DNA of 64,000 bases from Cranoglanis bouderius (Eukaryota > Chordata > Actinopteri > Siluriformes > Cranoglanididae): NCBI GenBank assembly GCA_023630585.1, contig CM042566.1, positions 11,291,754-11,355,753 on the forward strand. The letters run 5' to 3'. Each line of letters starts with the position of its first letter. The stretch's first letter is position 1. This document shows positions 10,646-22,220 of this stretch, piece by piece. The notes below the pieces were generated by a model that worked only from the letters and a program-made list of their open reading frames with translations, had not been told where the DNA came from and searched no databases. The position numbers and the translations under genes are program-made.

Positions 10646-11589
10646 TGTTACGACACTGGGGTTAAGAGGGAGACAGGATGCACTCGCAGGGGAAAGTGGT
10701 CAGTTTATTAGGTACAAACAAAAGGGCACATTCGAAAGTGATGGGACAACAACACAATAAATACAGAGACAAGCACGTCACTTTTCCAAAAGGGGTTAGC
10801 CATAGATGAGAACACTTACAGGGCAAAAACCCAGAAAATCATGAAACAGTAATCCAAAGGCTTACATGGCAAAAATCCAGGAAATCATGAAACAGTAATC
10901 CAAAGGCTTACAGGGCAAAAATCCAGAAAATCATGAAACAGGAATCCAAAGGCTTACAGGGCAAAATTCCAGAAAATCATGAAACAGTAATCCAAAGGCT
11001 TACAGGGCAAAAATCCAGGAAGTAGCGAGACATACATTCAGGAACCCGGGAACGCCAGATAAACAAAAACTTAAGAACTAGCGCAAGGACCAGGGAACAC
11101 CTGGCAAACAAAAACCTAGGAAAAACTACGAAGCTTTAGCTTCCTCGCTACCGATCATTATCATCAGGAACATATAGTTACGTTTAGCTATCACGAGTCA
11201 CTTTCAGTTATTCTAAATCAATACTCCGTGCTCAAGTGGACAAAAATAGGGGTTTTAGTAACAAAGGTAATCAAAAGCAAACGAGAAGAAACGCACGACA
11301 CCTGGAAATCAGACAATAATCAGACAATAACGAGAGAACCAATGACAGAACATGGGAGGAAACAATGTGACACAAACCCAACGGACCAATAAGGACGCGG
11401 GGGAAGAGACATGACGTAAACAAAAACAGAGGAGCACATGGCAACGTAAACAAAACCAGAGTCTTTGTGAATGGAATGTCCAGCGGAGAGTTTTTTAATA
11501 GCGCTAGAAAGCGCGCAGACATGCTGCTCCATAGCGGGGCAGCGAGATATGCTGCTCCTTCCCGGAGCAGCGATTGGCGAGAGCTAACA
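10646..11589 (-). repeat. Solo LTR, related to the Gag/zinc-finger family
   Basis: 944 bp, tgttacgacac to gctaaca on the plus strand, flanked by a perfect 5-bp duplication gaagt (10641-10645 and 11590-11594). It shares with the copy A LTRs the agacatgacgt block, the gagtctttgtgaatgg block and both termini, so it belongs to the same LTR group. The interior was presumably lost by recombination between two LTRs. Confidence 0.93.
10815..11020. repeat. 46-bp tandem repeats inside the solo LTR
   Basis: Four complete 46-bp units start at 10815, 10861, 10907 and 10953, and a partial fifth starts at 10999. Each contains cttacagggcaaaaa and a shared aaatcatgaaacagtaatcc part. They account for much of the extra length of this LTR over its relatives. 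Confidence 0.95.
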
Positions 11590-12000
11590 GAAGTGTGCTT
11601 GGGATCATTGTCTTGCTGGAGTGTCCAATTATAACCAAGGTTCAAAGGCATAACATTCCTCCTCAAAATGTCTTAGTATTTCTCTGAATCCATGATGCCA
11701 GTCACAAAGTCAATACTGCCAGTTCCTGCAGTAGAAAATAGTGATCTTCTTATGGTTGCCACTGTCACATTTGTCCCAGGCTTCATCAAGTCATCCTGTA
11801 AGTTTTTTGCTGTAACACAGGGGTTTTTCTTCATTGTCCTGATGAGAAACTGAAGAAGGGCAGCAATGTTCTTTATGGTGAGCAGTGGCTTTCTCATTGC
11901 AACCCTATTGCACACTATTGTTGTTCAGTGTTCTCCTGATGGTGGACTCATAAACATTAACCTTAACCAGAGTGTGGGAGGCCATTAGTTGCTTTACTTA

Positions 12001-13194
12001 CAAGGACAATGTTAGTTTGGACCTCCATCTGATCAGGATCTCTTGGGGGTTCTGAGAGAATATTGGGACCTTCAGGAGGTTTTCAGTGAAAAAAAAAGCC
12101 TAGGTCCTTCCCCCTCAACGAGCATATGATTGTGCCACCAACCTCCTCCCAGGAACCACCATTAACTGCAAAAAGCAACACCGTTAGGGCTGCCAAAGGT
12201 CGGGAAATTTGCTGATTGTGTAAATGCCTAAGTTTACGTTTATAGGCTCACAATGAGAATAAATGGATTGAAAACTTATAACCCCAACATATTTCATGTA
12301 ATTTCATTTAAATACATAAAAATAGATGTAATTTTTAAAAAAACTTAAATAATAATAATTAAAAATATATAAGAACAGGAATAATACCACCGCATGAAAT
12401 GTATCGCTTGTGAAGAATTGCAAAGCAACACATACAGTTTTCACAAAGCAATTTATACAGTTTGCGAGCATGGCTTCAGCATGTCAGATTTTAATTTGTG
12501 GCTCAAGAAGCCAGCACAGATAAACTATACCTGCAGCCCGTGCACAACAAACATGACACACTCCTCACACAACTGCAGGCAGGGTGCTGAATGGACAGCA
12601 CCTATTCAGCACCCTGAGTGTTTTGGACAGCAAGAAAGCACATGGCTACCAGGCTGGGTGGCAAAAGCACACACTGCTGGCAGATAATGAGTGGAGAGGC
12701 CACTCTTCACCATCCCGCAGAAGCCAGGAGGATATTAAAGGGCACAGCCAGCACGCTGAGGTGAGCCAGTCCTCCGTTACTCTTGCAAGTAACATGTCTC
12801 TCTCTCTCCCGCAGAAGCGGACGCAGACGACAAATACGAAGACGACAACGATAATGGTCCAAGGCCTCCCTGTGCTCTCCGCCTCAATGCTGCAACATGC
12901 ATGCCGGTCCCCATGCCAGGAAGGCCACACTACGACCCTGCACACTTCACCTCCCAACACTGAACTTTATTCAAAATGTCCCCACGTCTGCCTTCTGTGT
13001 GTCTGTGTTCTGCCCTGCTTTTGCTCTGAGTAGCCACAGAACAAAAATAACAAAATGTATTACACACCCTACAACACAGCAGCAAACTCCATTTTAGAGG
13101 TTTGTGTAGGGAAAGAACAGTATTATTTTGTCTTATGTCTTCATCCACATTGCTTACAGTGCACAATAGCAGAAACAGGGGTCAAACAGTCATC
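12001..13194. other. Spacer with unrecognised open frames
   Basis: Several overlapping frames of 66-149 codons exist between 12394 and 13166 on both strands. None has a motif I recognise, and there is no codon pattern to prefer one. Probably not a gene. Confidence 0.5.
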
Positions 13195-14940
13195 TGGGAC
13201 CCTTGAGACATCCAAAGGTCACGTATAAAGTTTAATTTCATTACGAAAAAGTATCGCAAAGATACAGCCTACTGTACATTCCCATTTGTTTGGAAATGTT
13301 CTATATTTTCTGACCTGTAGGTAGCACAGTCACAAAACTGGCAAGGACCCTCAGATTATGGTCCCAATGACCCATACCAAGTTTCGTTTCAACACGCAAA
13401 TGTGTTGCCCAGATATTGTCTCACATCTAATCGGTGCCTTTGCCATAAGATTCATTGCTGTGTCACAGGCAAACAGGTTGCAATATAAAAAATGTTTGTG
13501 TGGGTTCAACTGAAGTTGATATGAGTGAGATTTGGTAACAATTGGACAAAATTTGTAGGAGGAGTAGCAAAAAAACAGTTTTCAATGAATTTCAAAATGG
13601 CTGACAGGCCGTACACCCGATTTTTTCATGTTGGTGTGCATTCCAGGGAATCATAGGAAAGTAGAATTGTGGATTTAGCACAAGTTCTTCAAATTATATA
13701 AAGAAAAAAGTAAAAGCTACTATAGCACTTCACCACTAGGTGGCACTAGAGCGAAACCTCTTGGACACATTCAGGGTGTGGTCCTGAATATACATAAGTT
13801 TGGTGCTGATAAAAATAAAATTGCAGAGATATGACTTAGGAACCTGTATTTTGCAGGCACATTGCGGGAGAATGGTTTTCAATATCAAAAATCCATCTGA
13901 TACATTTTTTGCAGACACATCTTAAGATGATATGACCCAAATTTGATGATTTTTTGGTATAATTTGTAGCAGGAGTAGCGAAAAAAAAAGAGATTTAAGC
14001 ATTTTCTACCTGTCATTCTAACTTTGACCTCTAGGTGGTGCTGTCATGAAATTTGTTGAGTAGACTAAGGTCATAGTCCTGAAGACATGTACTAAGGCTG
14101 TGTCCAAAATTGTATACTGTGACAGTACTACTGCATTCGATTACCTACTGCTCAGCCTTTGATACAGTATGCACGGTTCAATATAAGTGGTAAGCATGAA
14201 TACAAGCCAGATGTACAATGCGACGCGGATTCTGACAGTTCTTCCACACCAGTCCCATTGCATTATGGGATAGTGCAGTATCCACAGTGTCCAGTGATTC
14301 CATACTGCAGAATTGAGATGGAAGCAATAGGTTATCCAGGTATTTCTCGCCAACTGTTTTATGAATACTGACAATTCAGATATACTACTCCTTTGGTGTA
14401 CTGCTTTTCTCCTACTGTGTAGTAGGGCAGTAGGGATATTTGGATGCAGCCCAAGTTTCATGACAATGTGTAAAGTTATTAATGGGGCACCGTGTCACTT
14501 CCTGATTGACGACTTCATCACCAGATTTGTTGGCTTGTTACAACCGAATGGTTTTGAAAATCAAAATTCCATTTGAGAACTTTTGTGAGGATTGGTCTGA
14601 TGATGTTATGAGGCAAAATTGGGGAAATTTTGTTAAAATGTAGGAGGTGTAGCGAAAAAAGAGTTTTTAACAAAATCTAAGATGGCCGAAAATTAGGCGG
14701 AAATTTCTAATTATGGCATTGAAATTTTGGCCACATGGTTCAATAGTTATGGGCATAAATGTACTTTGAAATTTGGCCAAATTTTGAACTCTTGGTGGCG
14801 CTAGAGCTTTGGGAGCTTGGGGCCCAGATTTGGTGTATTTGTAGCTGAATGTGTCCTGAGGCCAAATTTTCACAACTTTTTACCACACGGTTCTATGGGC
14901 TGCCATAAACACCCTAACCAGAATAATAATAATAATAAGA
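13195..14940. repeat. Modular interspersed repeat with (AAT)n tail
   Basis: A long degenerate repeat built of similar modules. Variants of aggtggcgctagag recur at about 13737, 14032 and 14791. Phrases such as caaaatctaagatggccga and taggaggtgtagcgaaaaaa also recur. It ends in an aataataataataagaagaa tail near 14940. Related pieces lie at 53217-53530 and 54290-54393. I recognise the type from fish genomes but cannot assign a transposon class. Confidence 0.65.
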
Positions 14941-15485
14941 AGAATCCATAGAAAAGCTCCTCCAGGGCAAATACTGGTGACGAAACATGCTCTGGGACAT
15001 TCACCAATTCATATCCTCCTGGTCTATGCCCAAGCCATCGTTCCTCGCACCCTATCAGCTGGCTAACTATTGACTTTGTCACAGATCTCCCCGCATCCCA
15101 GAACAACAACATCATGAGGTGATCACTTCTCTAAGTCCCTAGGTCTCATACCATCCCCCAGTCTGCCAACCACAATCGCGATGACGGATCTGATATTTAA
15201 CCACGTTTTCAGGTACTTTGACACTCTGGAGGACATAGTGACTGGGAACCTCAGTTCACCTCACATCTATGGGGAGGTTTTATGGAGAAACTTGGCATCT
15301 CAGTTAGCCTCACATCAGGTTCATCACCCCAGTCAAATAGCCAAGTGGAGACAGCAAATCAAGAGATAAGATGGTGCTTGTGCTCATTCTGCAATAATAA
15401 CCAGGAGGACTGAGCACAATTTCTCTCCTGAGCTGAATACGCACAGTACTCACTCTGGCACTGCCACCAAACTCACACACTTCCA
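14356..15485 (+). repeat. 1130-bp tandem duplication, unit 1
   Basis: First of two head-to-tail copies. Everything I compared between this unit and 15486-16615 is identical, at a constant offset of 1130. The join shows a 2-bp gt microhomology. Confidence 0.97.
14962..15485 (+). pseudogene. Ty3/Gypsy integrase relic, first (truncated) copy
   Basis: Degraded integrase. A remnant of the zinc-binding region (KYWWRNMLWDIHQF) precedes a core beginning IDFVTDLPASQNNNIM. TDLIFNHVFRYFDTLEDIV follows at about 15184, and then a SPQSNSQVETANQEI stretch near 15325. In functional Gypsy integrases these hold the DDE catalytic centre. The second Asp region is degraded and frames shift several times. This copy is cut at the duplication junction. 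Confidence 0.82.
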
Positions 15486-16615
15486 GTTTTATGAATACTG
15501 ACAATTCAGATATACTACTCCTTTGGTGTACTGCTTTTCTCCTACTGTGTAGTAGGGCAGTAGGGATATTTGGATGCAGCCCAAGTTTCATGACAATGTG
15601 TAAAGTTATTAATGGGGCACCGTGTCACTTCCTGATTGACGACTTCATCACCAGATTTGTTGGCTTGTTACAACCGAATGGTTTTGAAAATCAAAATTCC
15701 ATTTGAGAACTTTTGTGAGGATTGGTCTGATGATGTTATGAGGCAAAATTGGGGAAATTTTGTTAAAATGTAGGAGGTGTAGCGAAAAAAGAGTTTTTAA
15801 CAAAATCTAAGATGGCCGAAAATTAGGCGGAAATTTCTAATTATGGCATTGAAATTTTGGCCACATGGTTCAATAGTTATGGGCATAAATGTACTTTGAA
15901 ATTTGGCCAAATTTTGAACTCTTGGTGGCGCTAGAGCTTTGGGAGCTTGGGGCCCAGATTTGGTGTATTTGTAGCTGAATGTGTCCTGAGGCCAAATTTT
16001 CACAACTTTTTACCACACGGTTCTATGGGCTGCCATAAACACCCTAACCAGAATAATAATAATAATAAGAAGAATCCATAGAAAAGCTCCTCCAGGGCAA
16101 ATACTGGTGACGAAACATGCTCTGGGACATTCACCAATTCATATCCTCCTGGTCTATGCCCAAGCCATCGTTCCTCGCACCCTATCAGCTGGCTAACTAT
16201 TGACTTTGTCACAGATCTCCCCGCATCCCAGAACAACAACATCATGAGGTGATCACTTCTCTAAGTCCCTAGGTCTCATACCATCCCCCAGTCTGCCAAC
16301 CACAATCGCGATGACGGATCTGATATTTAACCACGTTTTCAGGTACTTTGACACTCTGGAGGACATAGTGACTGGGAACCTCAGTTCACCTCACATCTAT
16401 GGGGAGGTTTTATGGAGAAACTTGGCATCTCAGTTAGCCTCACATCAGGTTCATCACCCCAGTCAAATAGCCAAGTGGAGACAGCAAATCAAGAGATAAG
16501 ATGGTGCTTGTGCTCATTCTGCAATAATAACCAGGAGGACTGAGCACAATTTCTCTCCTGAGCTGAATACGCACAGTACTCACTCTGGCACTGCCACCAA
16601 ACTCACACACTTCCA
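15486..16615 (+). repeat. 1130-bp tandem duplication, unit 2
   Basis: Second copy. Unlike unit 1 it continues at its right end into the rest of the Gypsy integrase relic, so the ancestral order was unit 2 plus its right flank, with unit 1 the added copy or the reverse at the left flank. Confidence 0.97.
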
Positions 16616-16905
16616 GTGTGTCTTATGTTACCAGACACCATTGTTCCTGTGGAATGCCAACCCAACTGATTCACCTGCAGTGGGTGAATGGTTCAGGTGG
16701 ATTGAGCATGTGTGGGAGCAAGTCTAGCAATTACTTGAACCCATGGCCCAAATAACCAGAGTTTGTATACTGATGCAGAGGAGAAACTGCAAACTTTGAA
16801 CCCATGGCTATCCACCCAAGACATCTGAGGTAACATACAAGCATGACCTTCCATGTCACAGCCACCTAGCCCCAACTTTTCACATCTCATACATAAGGTC
16901 CCCTC
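16092..16905 (+). pseudogene. Ty3/Gypsy integrase relic, second copy with C-terminus
   Basis: Repeats the 14962-15485 relic and continues through the integrase C-terminal region. There, PLFLWNANPTDSPAVGEWF and later LPCHSHLAPTFHIS are typical of Gypsy integrase tails before the chromodomain-like end. Stops and frameshifts are numerous. No LTR is recognisable downstream. Confidence 0.82.
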
Positions 16906-17967
16906 CCCGAAATCAACCTCCCTCCCACCACCTCAGGTAAGTTAGCAGAAAATCTTAACAGAAACAGTAACTTTAACAGATGGAAGCCAATGGAAACTTT
17001 GATATGGATAAAGCTGCATGCATGTACCTGAAATGATCCAGTGATGAAGTGATATATTTTGAACACTATTATCCATCTTAATTTAGTTTCACTATTATAG
17101 CGTGCTGTGTATTATATCCACAGTTATGTTAGCCTACATGTTTATTACAAATAGAAACTTGGTCAGTAGTTACATAGAGAGATATGTAATGTTTGTAAAG
17201 TGTTTTAGCTGACATTTATGCAGTTTCTCATACCACTATGGACTTTTACTGTACCATTTTCATTTTTTTATTGCATTGGCACAGGCTGTCACTCTTACTT
17301 TTGTTGGTAGTCGAAAAAGGCAAGAACGAGAGAGAAGAGTTTGAATTAGAGAAAGAGAGTCAGTTGGGTAGGATGAAAAAACTATATTACATTATTTTGG
17401 TGTGTTTTGTGACACACATAATTCACAAATGTATGGTTTTTAGGAGACATGAAGTAAGTGTAATGTTAGTGTGTATTATAGAGGTATTTATATGTATATG
17501 TTTGTATTTACATTATATATACCCATATTATACACTCCGGTCATCTGAAAGAAAACCCAACCCCGGTGTTGTCATTGTGTGGATTTTGCTTTTTTTATTG
17601 CTAACTTTGCATAGGTTCCTCCCTGATATAAATTATTGTAATTGGTGAATCAAAATAAGCAGTACAGCTGTAAATACAAGAAGAATGAGGCATTAATTTA
17701 ACAGTAATCATCTGACTGACTCAATAAACTGTTTAATTCAATATATGTCTTGATCAAACATCTATAATACCACAAAACACATTCAAGCCACCTAATTATG
17801 TTTCCACCTATTTATAATCTTCAGTACATCTAATAATCCAACCATTATCTAGCAGACATGTATTATTATATTTTAAACTGATCCATGATGGTTTAAAGTA
17901 GATGAGCCAGACAGCTTAGAAAAAGTCATTAGGCCCCTGTGCCACATATTGATGCTATTAAGCATAC
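16906..17967. other. Spacer with one hydrophobic open frame
   Basis: Mostly AT-rich. The only notable frame is 17238-17648 (plus), listed separately. Confidence 0.6.
17238..17648 (+). CDS. Doubtful hydrophobic open frame (136 codons)
   Basis: Starts with ATG and ends at TGA. It has three hydrophobic stretches that could span a membrane (about residues 6-25, 66-93 and 112-127) and a charged Lys/Glu-rich segment at about 28-46. I recognise no family. AT-rich DNA often yields such Leu/Ile/Phe-rich frames by chance, so this may not be a gene. Confidence 0.15.
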   Translation: MDFYCTIFIFLLHWHRLSLLLLLVVEKGKNEREEFELEKESQLGRMKKLYYIILVCFVTHIIHKCMVFRRHEVSVMLVCIIEVFICICLYLHYIYPYYTLRSSERKPNPGVVIVWILLFLLLTLHRFLPDINYCNW

Positions 17968-18130
17968 TGGTAGCAGTGGTAGCTCAGTGGTTAAGATGTT
18001 GGACTACTGATCAGACGGACGTGAGTTCAAATTCCAGCACTGCCAAGCTGCCACTGTGGGCCCTTGAGCAAAGCCCTTAACCCTCAAATGTTCAGTCGCT
18101 CTGGATAAGGGATAAGTAAATGTATTAAAA
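17968..18130 (+). mobile_element. tRNA-derived SINE
   Basis: The 5' part resembles a tRNA gene, with an A-box-like tagctcagtggttaa and a B-box-like gagttcaaattcc, which form an internal RNA polymerase III promoter. The 3' part holds gctctggataaggg, a tail shared with LINEs that mobilise such SINEs. A lone tail of the same type lies at 22505-22550. Confidence 0.85.
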
Positions 18131-19227
18131 TGAATGAAAAGGCACCTTAAGCTTGCTAGGCACAGACCTGGGATTATGTGTAATGATTTAAATTTCCAAA
18201 AGATCAGACTCAAAGGTGGCAATGCAATTAAACTGAGTGCAATATGTCATTCCCTGTTATTTACTGTTGGAACAGTGTATTTATGGTATGAAGGTATCAG
18301 GGTGTTTTCACACTATTTGCTTATATTTTTGAACACCATATAATACCACATCTCTGTGAGAATTGCTAGAATATTGTTTGAAGAGACTTGTTTAGAGAAT
18401 TGGTCTTAGCATTCAGTAGTTTACTGGAAATGTAGAAAGATGAGCCACATGCAACCAGTGTCTGAATTTCTTGGACAATATGGAAGAGCACCAACTCAGA
18501 CATCCCCTGCACTGACTGTGTAGTGAAACCCATGTCAACACAACATGCTAGGCTGGCAGACTTGAACCTTGGCTCAAATCTGAGTCAAATCTGACCCAAG
18601 CATTTCAACTTTACTTATTATTTCAAAATGTCAGCTAATCAACAGCCCTTTCTGAGTTGATCTGGATGTGTTCGAGCAGGAAAAACAGTAAAATGTTCAA
18701 GATAGTGGTGGTAAGCATCCTTTGTTATTTGGCACAGACATCGGGCCATTCTACCAGAAGCATCCTCCTCCTCATCTAGTGCTACACCACTCCAGAAAGT
18801 CTGTTCTACTGCTACCTGGGCTCCACCATAAACTTTCTAAATATTTTACAAGGTTATCCATGCCTTCCAGTGGTCTGAGTGTGTTGAATGATCAGGCCAT
18901 AACAAAATCACATACTGTCAAGACCATATAATCATAAATCTTTAGATACAACAAACCAGTGTATAACCACTAAGAAATCTTATGTAAATTTGCATGCTGA
19001 ATAGACCAATCATGTTAAGACACAAGGCATGTGAACAAAAGTAGAATTAGCTTCTAGTTAGTGTGCCCACCACACAAGAATAGTTTCTTGCTCAGCAGGA
19101 TTCATCTCTGAGTACCTTTCAGGGCAGTCCTAGGCTGAGCCTTATTCATCATGACATTCTTGGAATACGTTATCCAGGCATTTCACACTGCCCCTGATGT
19201 TTAGGAGGAGTGAAATTATCTGCTAGT
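18131..19227. other. Spacer, nothing recognised
   Basis: No supported gene or repeat border seen. Confidence 0.6.
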
Positions 19228-19229
19228 TA

Positions 19230-20621
19230 CAGTGGGGGGAAAAAGTATTTGATCCCCTGCTGATTTTGTACGTTTGCCCATTGACAAAGAAATGATCAGT
19301 CTATAATTTTAATGGTAGGTGTATTTTAACATCTCAGGAGGGATTTTGTCCCACTCTCTTTGCAGATCCTCTCCAAGTCATTAAGGTCTTGAAGCTGACA
19401 TTTGGCAACTCAAACCTTCAGCTCCCTCCACAGATTTTCTATGGGTTTAAGGTCTGGAGACTGGCTAGGCCACTCCAGGACCTTAATGTGCTTCTTCTTG
19501 AGCCACTCCTTTGTTGCCTTGGCTGTGTGTTTTGGGTCAATGTCATGCTGGAATACCCATCCACGACCCATTTTCAATGCCCTGGCTGAGGGAAGGAGGT
19601 TCTCACCCAAGATTTGACGGTACATGGCCCCGACCATCGTCCCTTTTATGCGGTGCAGTTGTCCTGTCCCCTTAGCAGAAAAACACCCCCAAAGCATAAT
19701 GTTCCCACCTCCATGTTTGATGGTGGGGATGGTGTTCTTGGGGTCATAGGCAGCATTCCTCCTCCTCCAAACACGGCGAGTTGAATTGATGCCGAAGAAC
19801 TCGATTTTGGTCTCATCTGTTCACAACACTTTCACCCAGTTCTCCTCTGAATCATTCAGGCAAACTTCAGATGGGCCTGTACGTGTGCTTTCTTGAGCAG
19901 GGGAACCTTGCAGGCACTGAAGGATTTCAGTCCTTCATGGCGTAGTGTGTTACCAATTGTTTTCTTGGTGACTATGGTCCCAGCTCCCTTGAGATCATTA
20001 ACAAGATCCTCCCATGTAGTTCTGGGCTGATTCCTCAGCATTCTCATAATCATTGAAGCTCCGTGAGGTGAGATCTTGCATGGAGCCCCAGACCGAGGGA
20101 GACTGACAGTTTCTTCTATTTGTGAATAATCGCACCAACTGTTGTCACCTTCTCACCAAGCTGCTTGGCGATGGTCTTGTAGCTCATTCCAGCCTTGTGT
20201 AGGTCTACAATTTTGTCCCTGACATCCTTGGACAGCTCTTTGGTCTTGGCCATGGTGGAGAGTTTAGAATCTGATTGATTGATTGCTTCTGTGGACAGGT
20301 GTATTTTATACAGGTAAAGAGCTGAGATTAGGAGCATTCCCTTTAAGAGAGTGTTCCTAATCTCAGCTCATTACCTGTGTAAAAGACACCTGGGAACCAG
20401 AAATCTTGCTGATTGATAGGGGATCAAATACTTATTTCCCTCATTAAAATGCAAATCAACTTATAACTTTTTTGAAATGCGTTTTTCTGGATTTATTTTG
20501 TTGTTATTCTGTCTCTCACTGTTAAAATACACCTACCATTAAAATTATAGACTAATCATTTCTTTGTCAGTGGGCAAACGTACAAAATCAGCAGGGGATC
20601 AAATACTTTTCCCCCCCACTG
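19230..20621 (-). mobile_element. Tc1-like family B, both ends present
   Basis: 1392-bp element with inverted termini (cagtggggggaaaaagtatttg on the left and its complement on the right) flanked by TA (19228-19229 and 20622-20623). The terminal repeats extend about 100 bp. The left side carries an internal deletion at about 19331 that removed the transposase C-terminus. It is structurally recognisable but cannot mobilise itself. Confidence 0.95.
19332..20253 (-). pseudogene. Tc1 transposase, family B
   Basis: The start codon is the ATG at 20253-20251 (MAKTKELSKDVRDKIVDLH). A helix-turn-helix follows, then RTTWEDLVNDL (about 20025), and then the first catalytic Asp in TDETKIEFFG, preceded by a TGA that replaces the usual Trp codon (about 19825). 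The second Asp is in FQHDIDPKHTA and the Glu is in KPIENLWREL. The C-terminal tail is deleted and small frameshifts separate the pieces. The three catalytic residues themselves are retained. Confidence 0.9.
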
Positions 20622-20623
20622 TA

Positions 20624-21915
20624 CGTATGTAACTGTGGTTTCATGAATCATGATTAAACTTACTGTTTACTTAATTTTGTACAAAAAGCTCCAATTTCTG
20701 TTTACACCATTTAGTTTTGTTGAGGTTCAGGTCAAGCATTGCCTGAAATGAAACCCTGCCCATCTGGGATCTATTCATCTTGTATAATGAAGTAATGTGG
20801 GTCTTTCACTCACGTCTGAGTTTTCATTAAAGATACCGTACACACGATAATTTAAGGCATTACCAAAATACTATTGTCATCAGGCCTGTTTCTTATTTGG
20901 GTCACTGCAGCTTTGCTAGCAAAGTAAAAAATAGGCTTTGTAGGCTGGAAGCTTCCATAATAAACTCTTGTAATGCATGCCAATCTGTTCAGGATTTTGG
21001 TTCTTCTTGATTCCCTTTAGAGTAGAAGGACATTTTTTCTATCAGAAGATATTTCTCTTCAAAAGAACAAAAAATTATCTCTAAACCTGTGTCTGCCATT
21101 GTCCTTTATGGAAAACGAGGCTTGCTCAGACTTAATTTTAATTGCTGCTTACAGTTCGTTGAATTGAAATTGTGAGTTTATACTAAGACTTACACTCTGT
21201 CCTTCATTCTGTCCTCCCCATTCGTCTCTTAATTATATACTGCTGGTGGAGCACTATACTGTAATTATAGATCACAAATGAGAATTCAGAAGGTTTATAA
21301 AAAAGCCTGATGAAAAAATGAAATGGAATAAAAGGCTAAAATGGACATGACATGAATTGACTGAATTCCCTAGTGCCTCTTCTACTCCATCCATTTCTAG
21401 CAGGTGTTTGATTCACTTGACAAAATCGGACAAATTAACTGACAAAAATATTTCCAGTTTATTTCTCTGTAAATTCAGAAAAGCACAGCCTAAAAACCCA
21501 TTTACATGTTATAGCTACACCAGTGTAACATTTCTGTTAAAATCCTAAACCTTCATTTGATTTATGATAAACATAAACAGTATGATTAATATAAACAGTA
21601 ATGGAGAACCCCAGCAACACTGCTGCTACTCAGTGTCACTACTGTACTGAGAATGATCTGCCACACATGGAAGGGTAGAAGGGAACTGAAATTGTTCATA
21701 GCAATGGGTTACAGTCATGAAATGTACAACAAAATACAAAATACTTGCACCCAATAAAACTTTGTGTACTTTCTTAAAGATGTTATTTAGAGAAACCTAT
21801 GCAAAAGGTTAAAGTCTAAAATATTTTTGTATTGTCCCACAATTACAGTGCATATTTTCTAACTAAACAGTAAAGTTTAGTCACACAGGGGAAGAGTTCA
21901 GTCCCACTGAATTCA
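20624..21915. other. Spacer, nothing recognised
   Basis: AT-rich sequence without supported genes or repeat borders. A 63-codon frame at 21357-21548 has no recognisable features. Confidence 0.6.
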
Positions 21916-21920
21916 CATTG

Positions 21921-22220
21921 TGTCATGGATATGCCGGAAAGAACTCTGAACTACAGTTCCCAGCAGCCACTGCACCCCACTGCATCACTCTCACATGACC
22001 ACCTGCACCTGATTCACATTTATGTTAATGAGCATTTGTGTGTATATATAGTCACAGTTTGAACTGCACTGGTTGTCTTGCTTTGATTGTCTCATGTTGT
22101 GGGGTTTATTGTTTCATGTTTGTTTTTTGCCATGTGCCCTTAGTTTCTTTTGTGTTTATTTTCATCATTATTAAAGCCTTAATGTGCACTTGCATCCGTC
22201 TCCGCCTCCATTACATGACA
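21921..22220 (+). repeat. 300-bp solo LTR, Gypsy-like
   Basis: Runs from tgtcatggat to ttacatgaca with perfect 5-bp flanking duplications cattg (21916-21920 and 22221-22225). A TATA-like gtatatatag lies near 22043, and a polyadenylation-type attaaagcc near 22170 is followed by a typical ccgtctccgcctcc end. The 74-codon frame inside is incidental. Confidence 0.93.

Larger units (their letters stand above)
10450..11915 (-). pseudogene. Tc1 transposase interrupted by LTR insertion
   Basis: The N-terminal half (11915-11673) carries the helix-turn-helix region, including NVTVATIRRSLFSTAG. Near 11594-11640 the second catalytic Asp appears in LQQDNDPKHTS. The frame is then interrupted by the LTR insertion and resumes beyond it (10640-10530) with SKSTKA and SPDLNPTEN, which holds the catalytic Glu. 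The segment between the N-terminal half and the second Asp, with the first Asp, is largely missing. Even without the LTR the gene is broken. Confidence 0.85.
10262..12000 (-). mobile_element. Tc1-like family E, split by a solo LTR
   Basis: Starts after a TA with cagctgcaatcggaaatatcc. Transposase pieces lie on both sides of the LTR at 10646-11589 and read across it on the minus strand. I cannot see the matching right terminus, so the end near 12000 is approximate. Confidence 0.78.

Noticed and set aside
10815..11020. CRISPR-like array
   Set aside because: Units are directly adjacent tandem repeats without variable spacers, inside an LTR of a eukaryotic element.
12394..13166. Cluster of 66-149-codon frames
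   Set aside because: Mutually overlapping on both strands, no recognisable domain and no start context; kept only as a spacer note.
17968..18050. tRNA gene
   Set aside because: A and B boxes are present but the arms do not form a full cloverleaf, and a LINE-type tail follows, so this is a SINE head.
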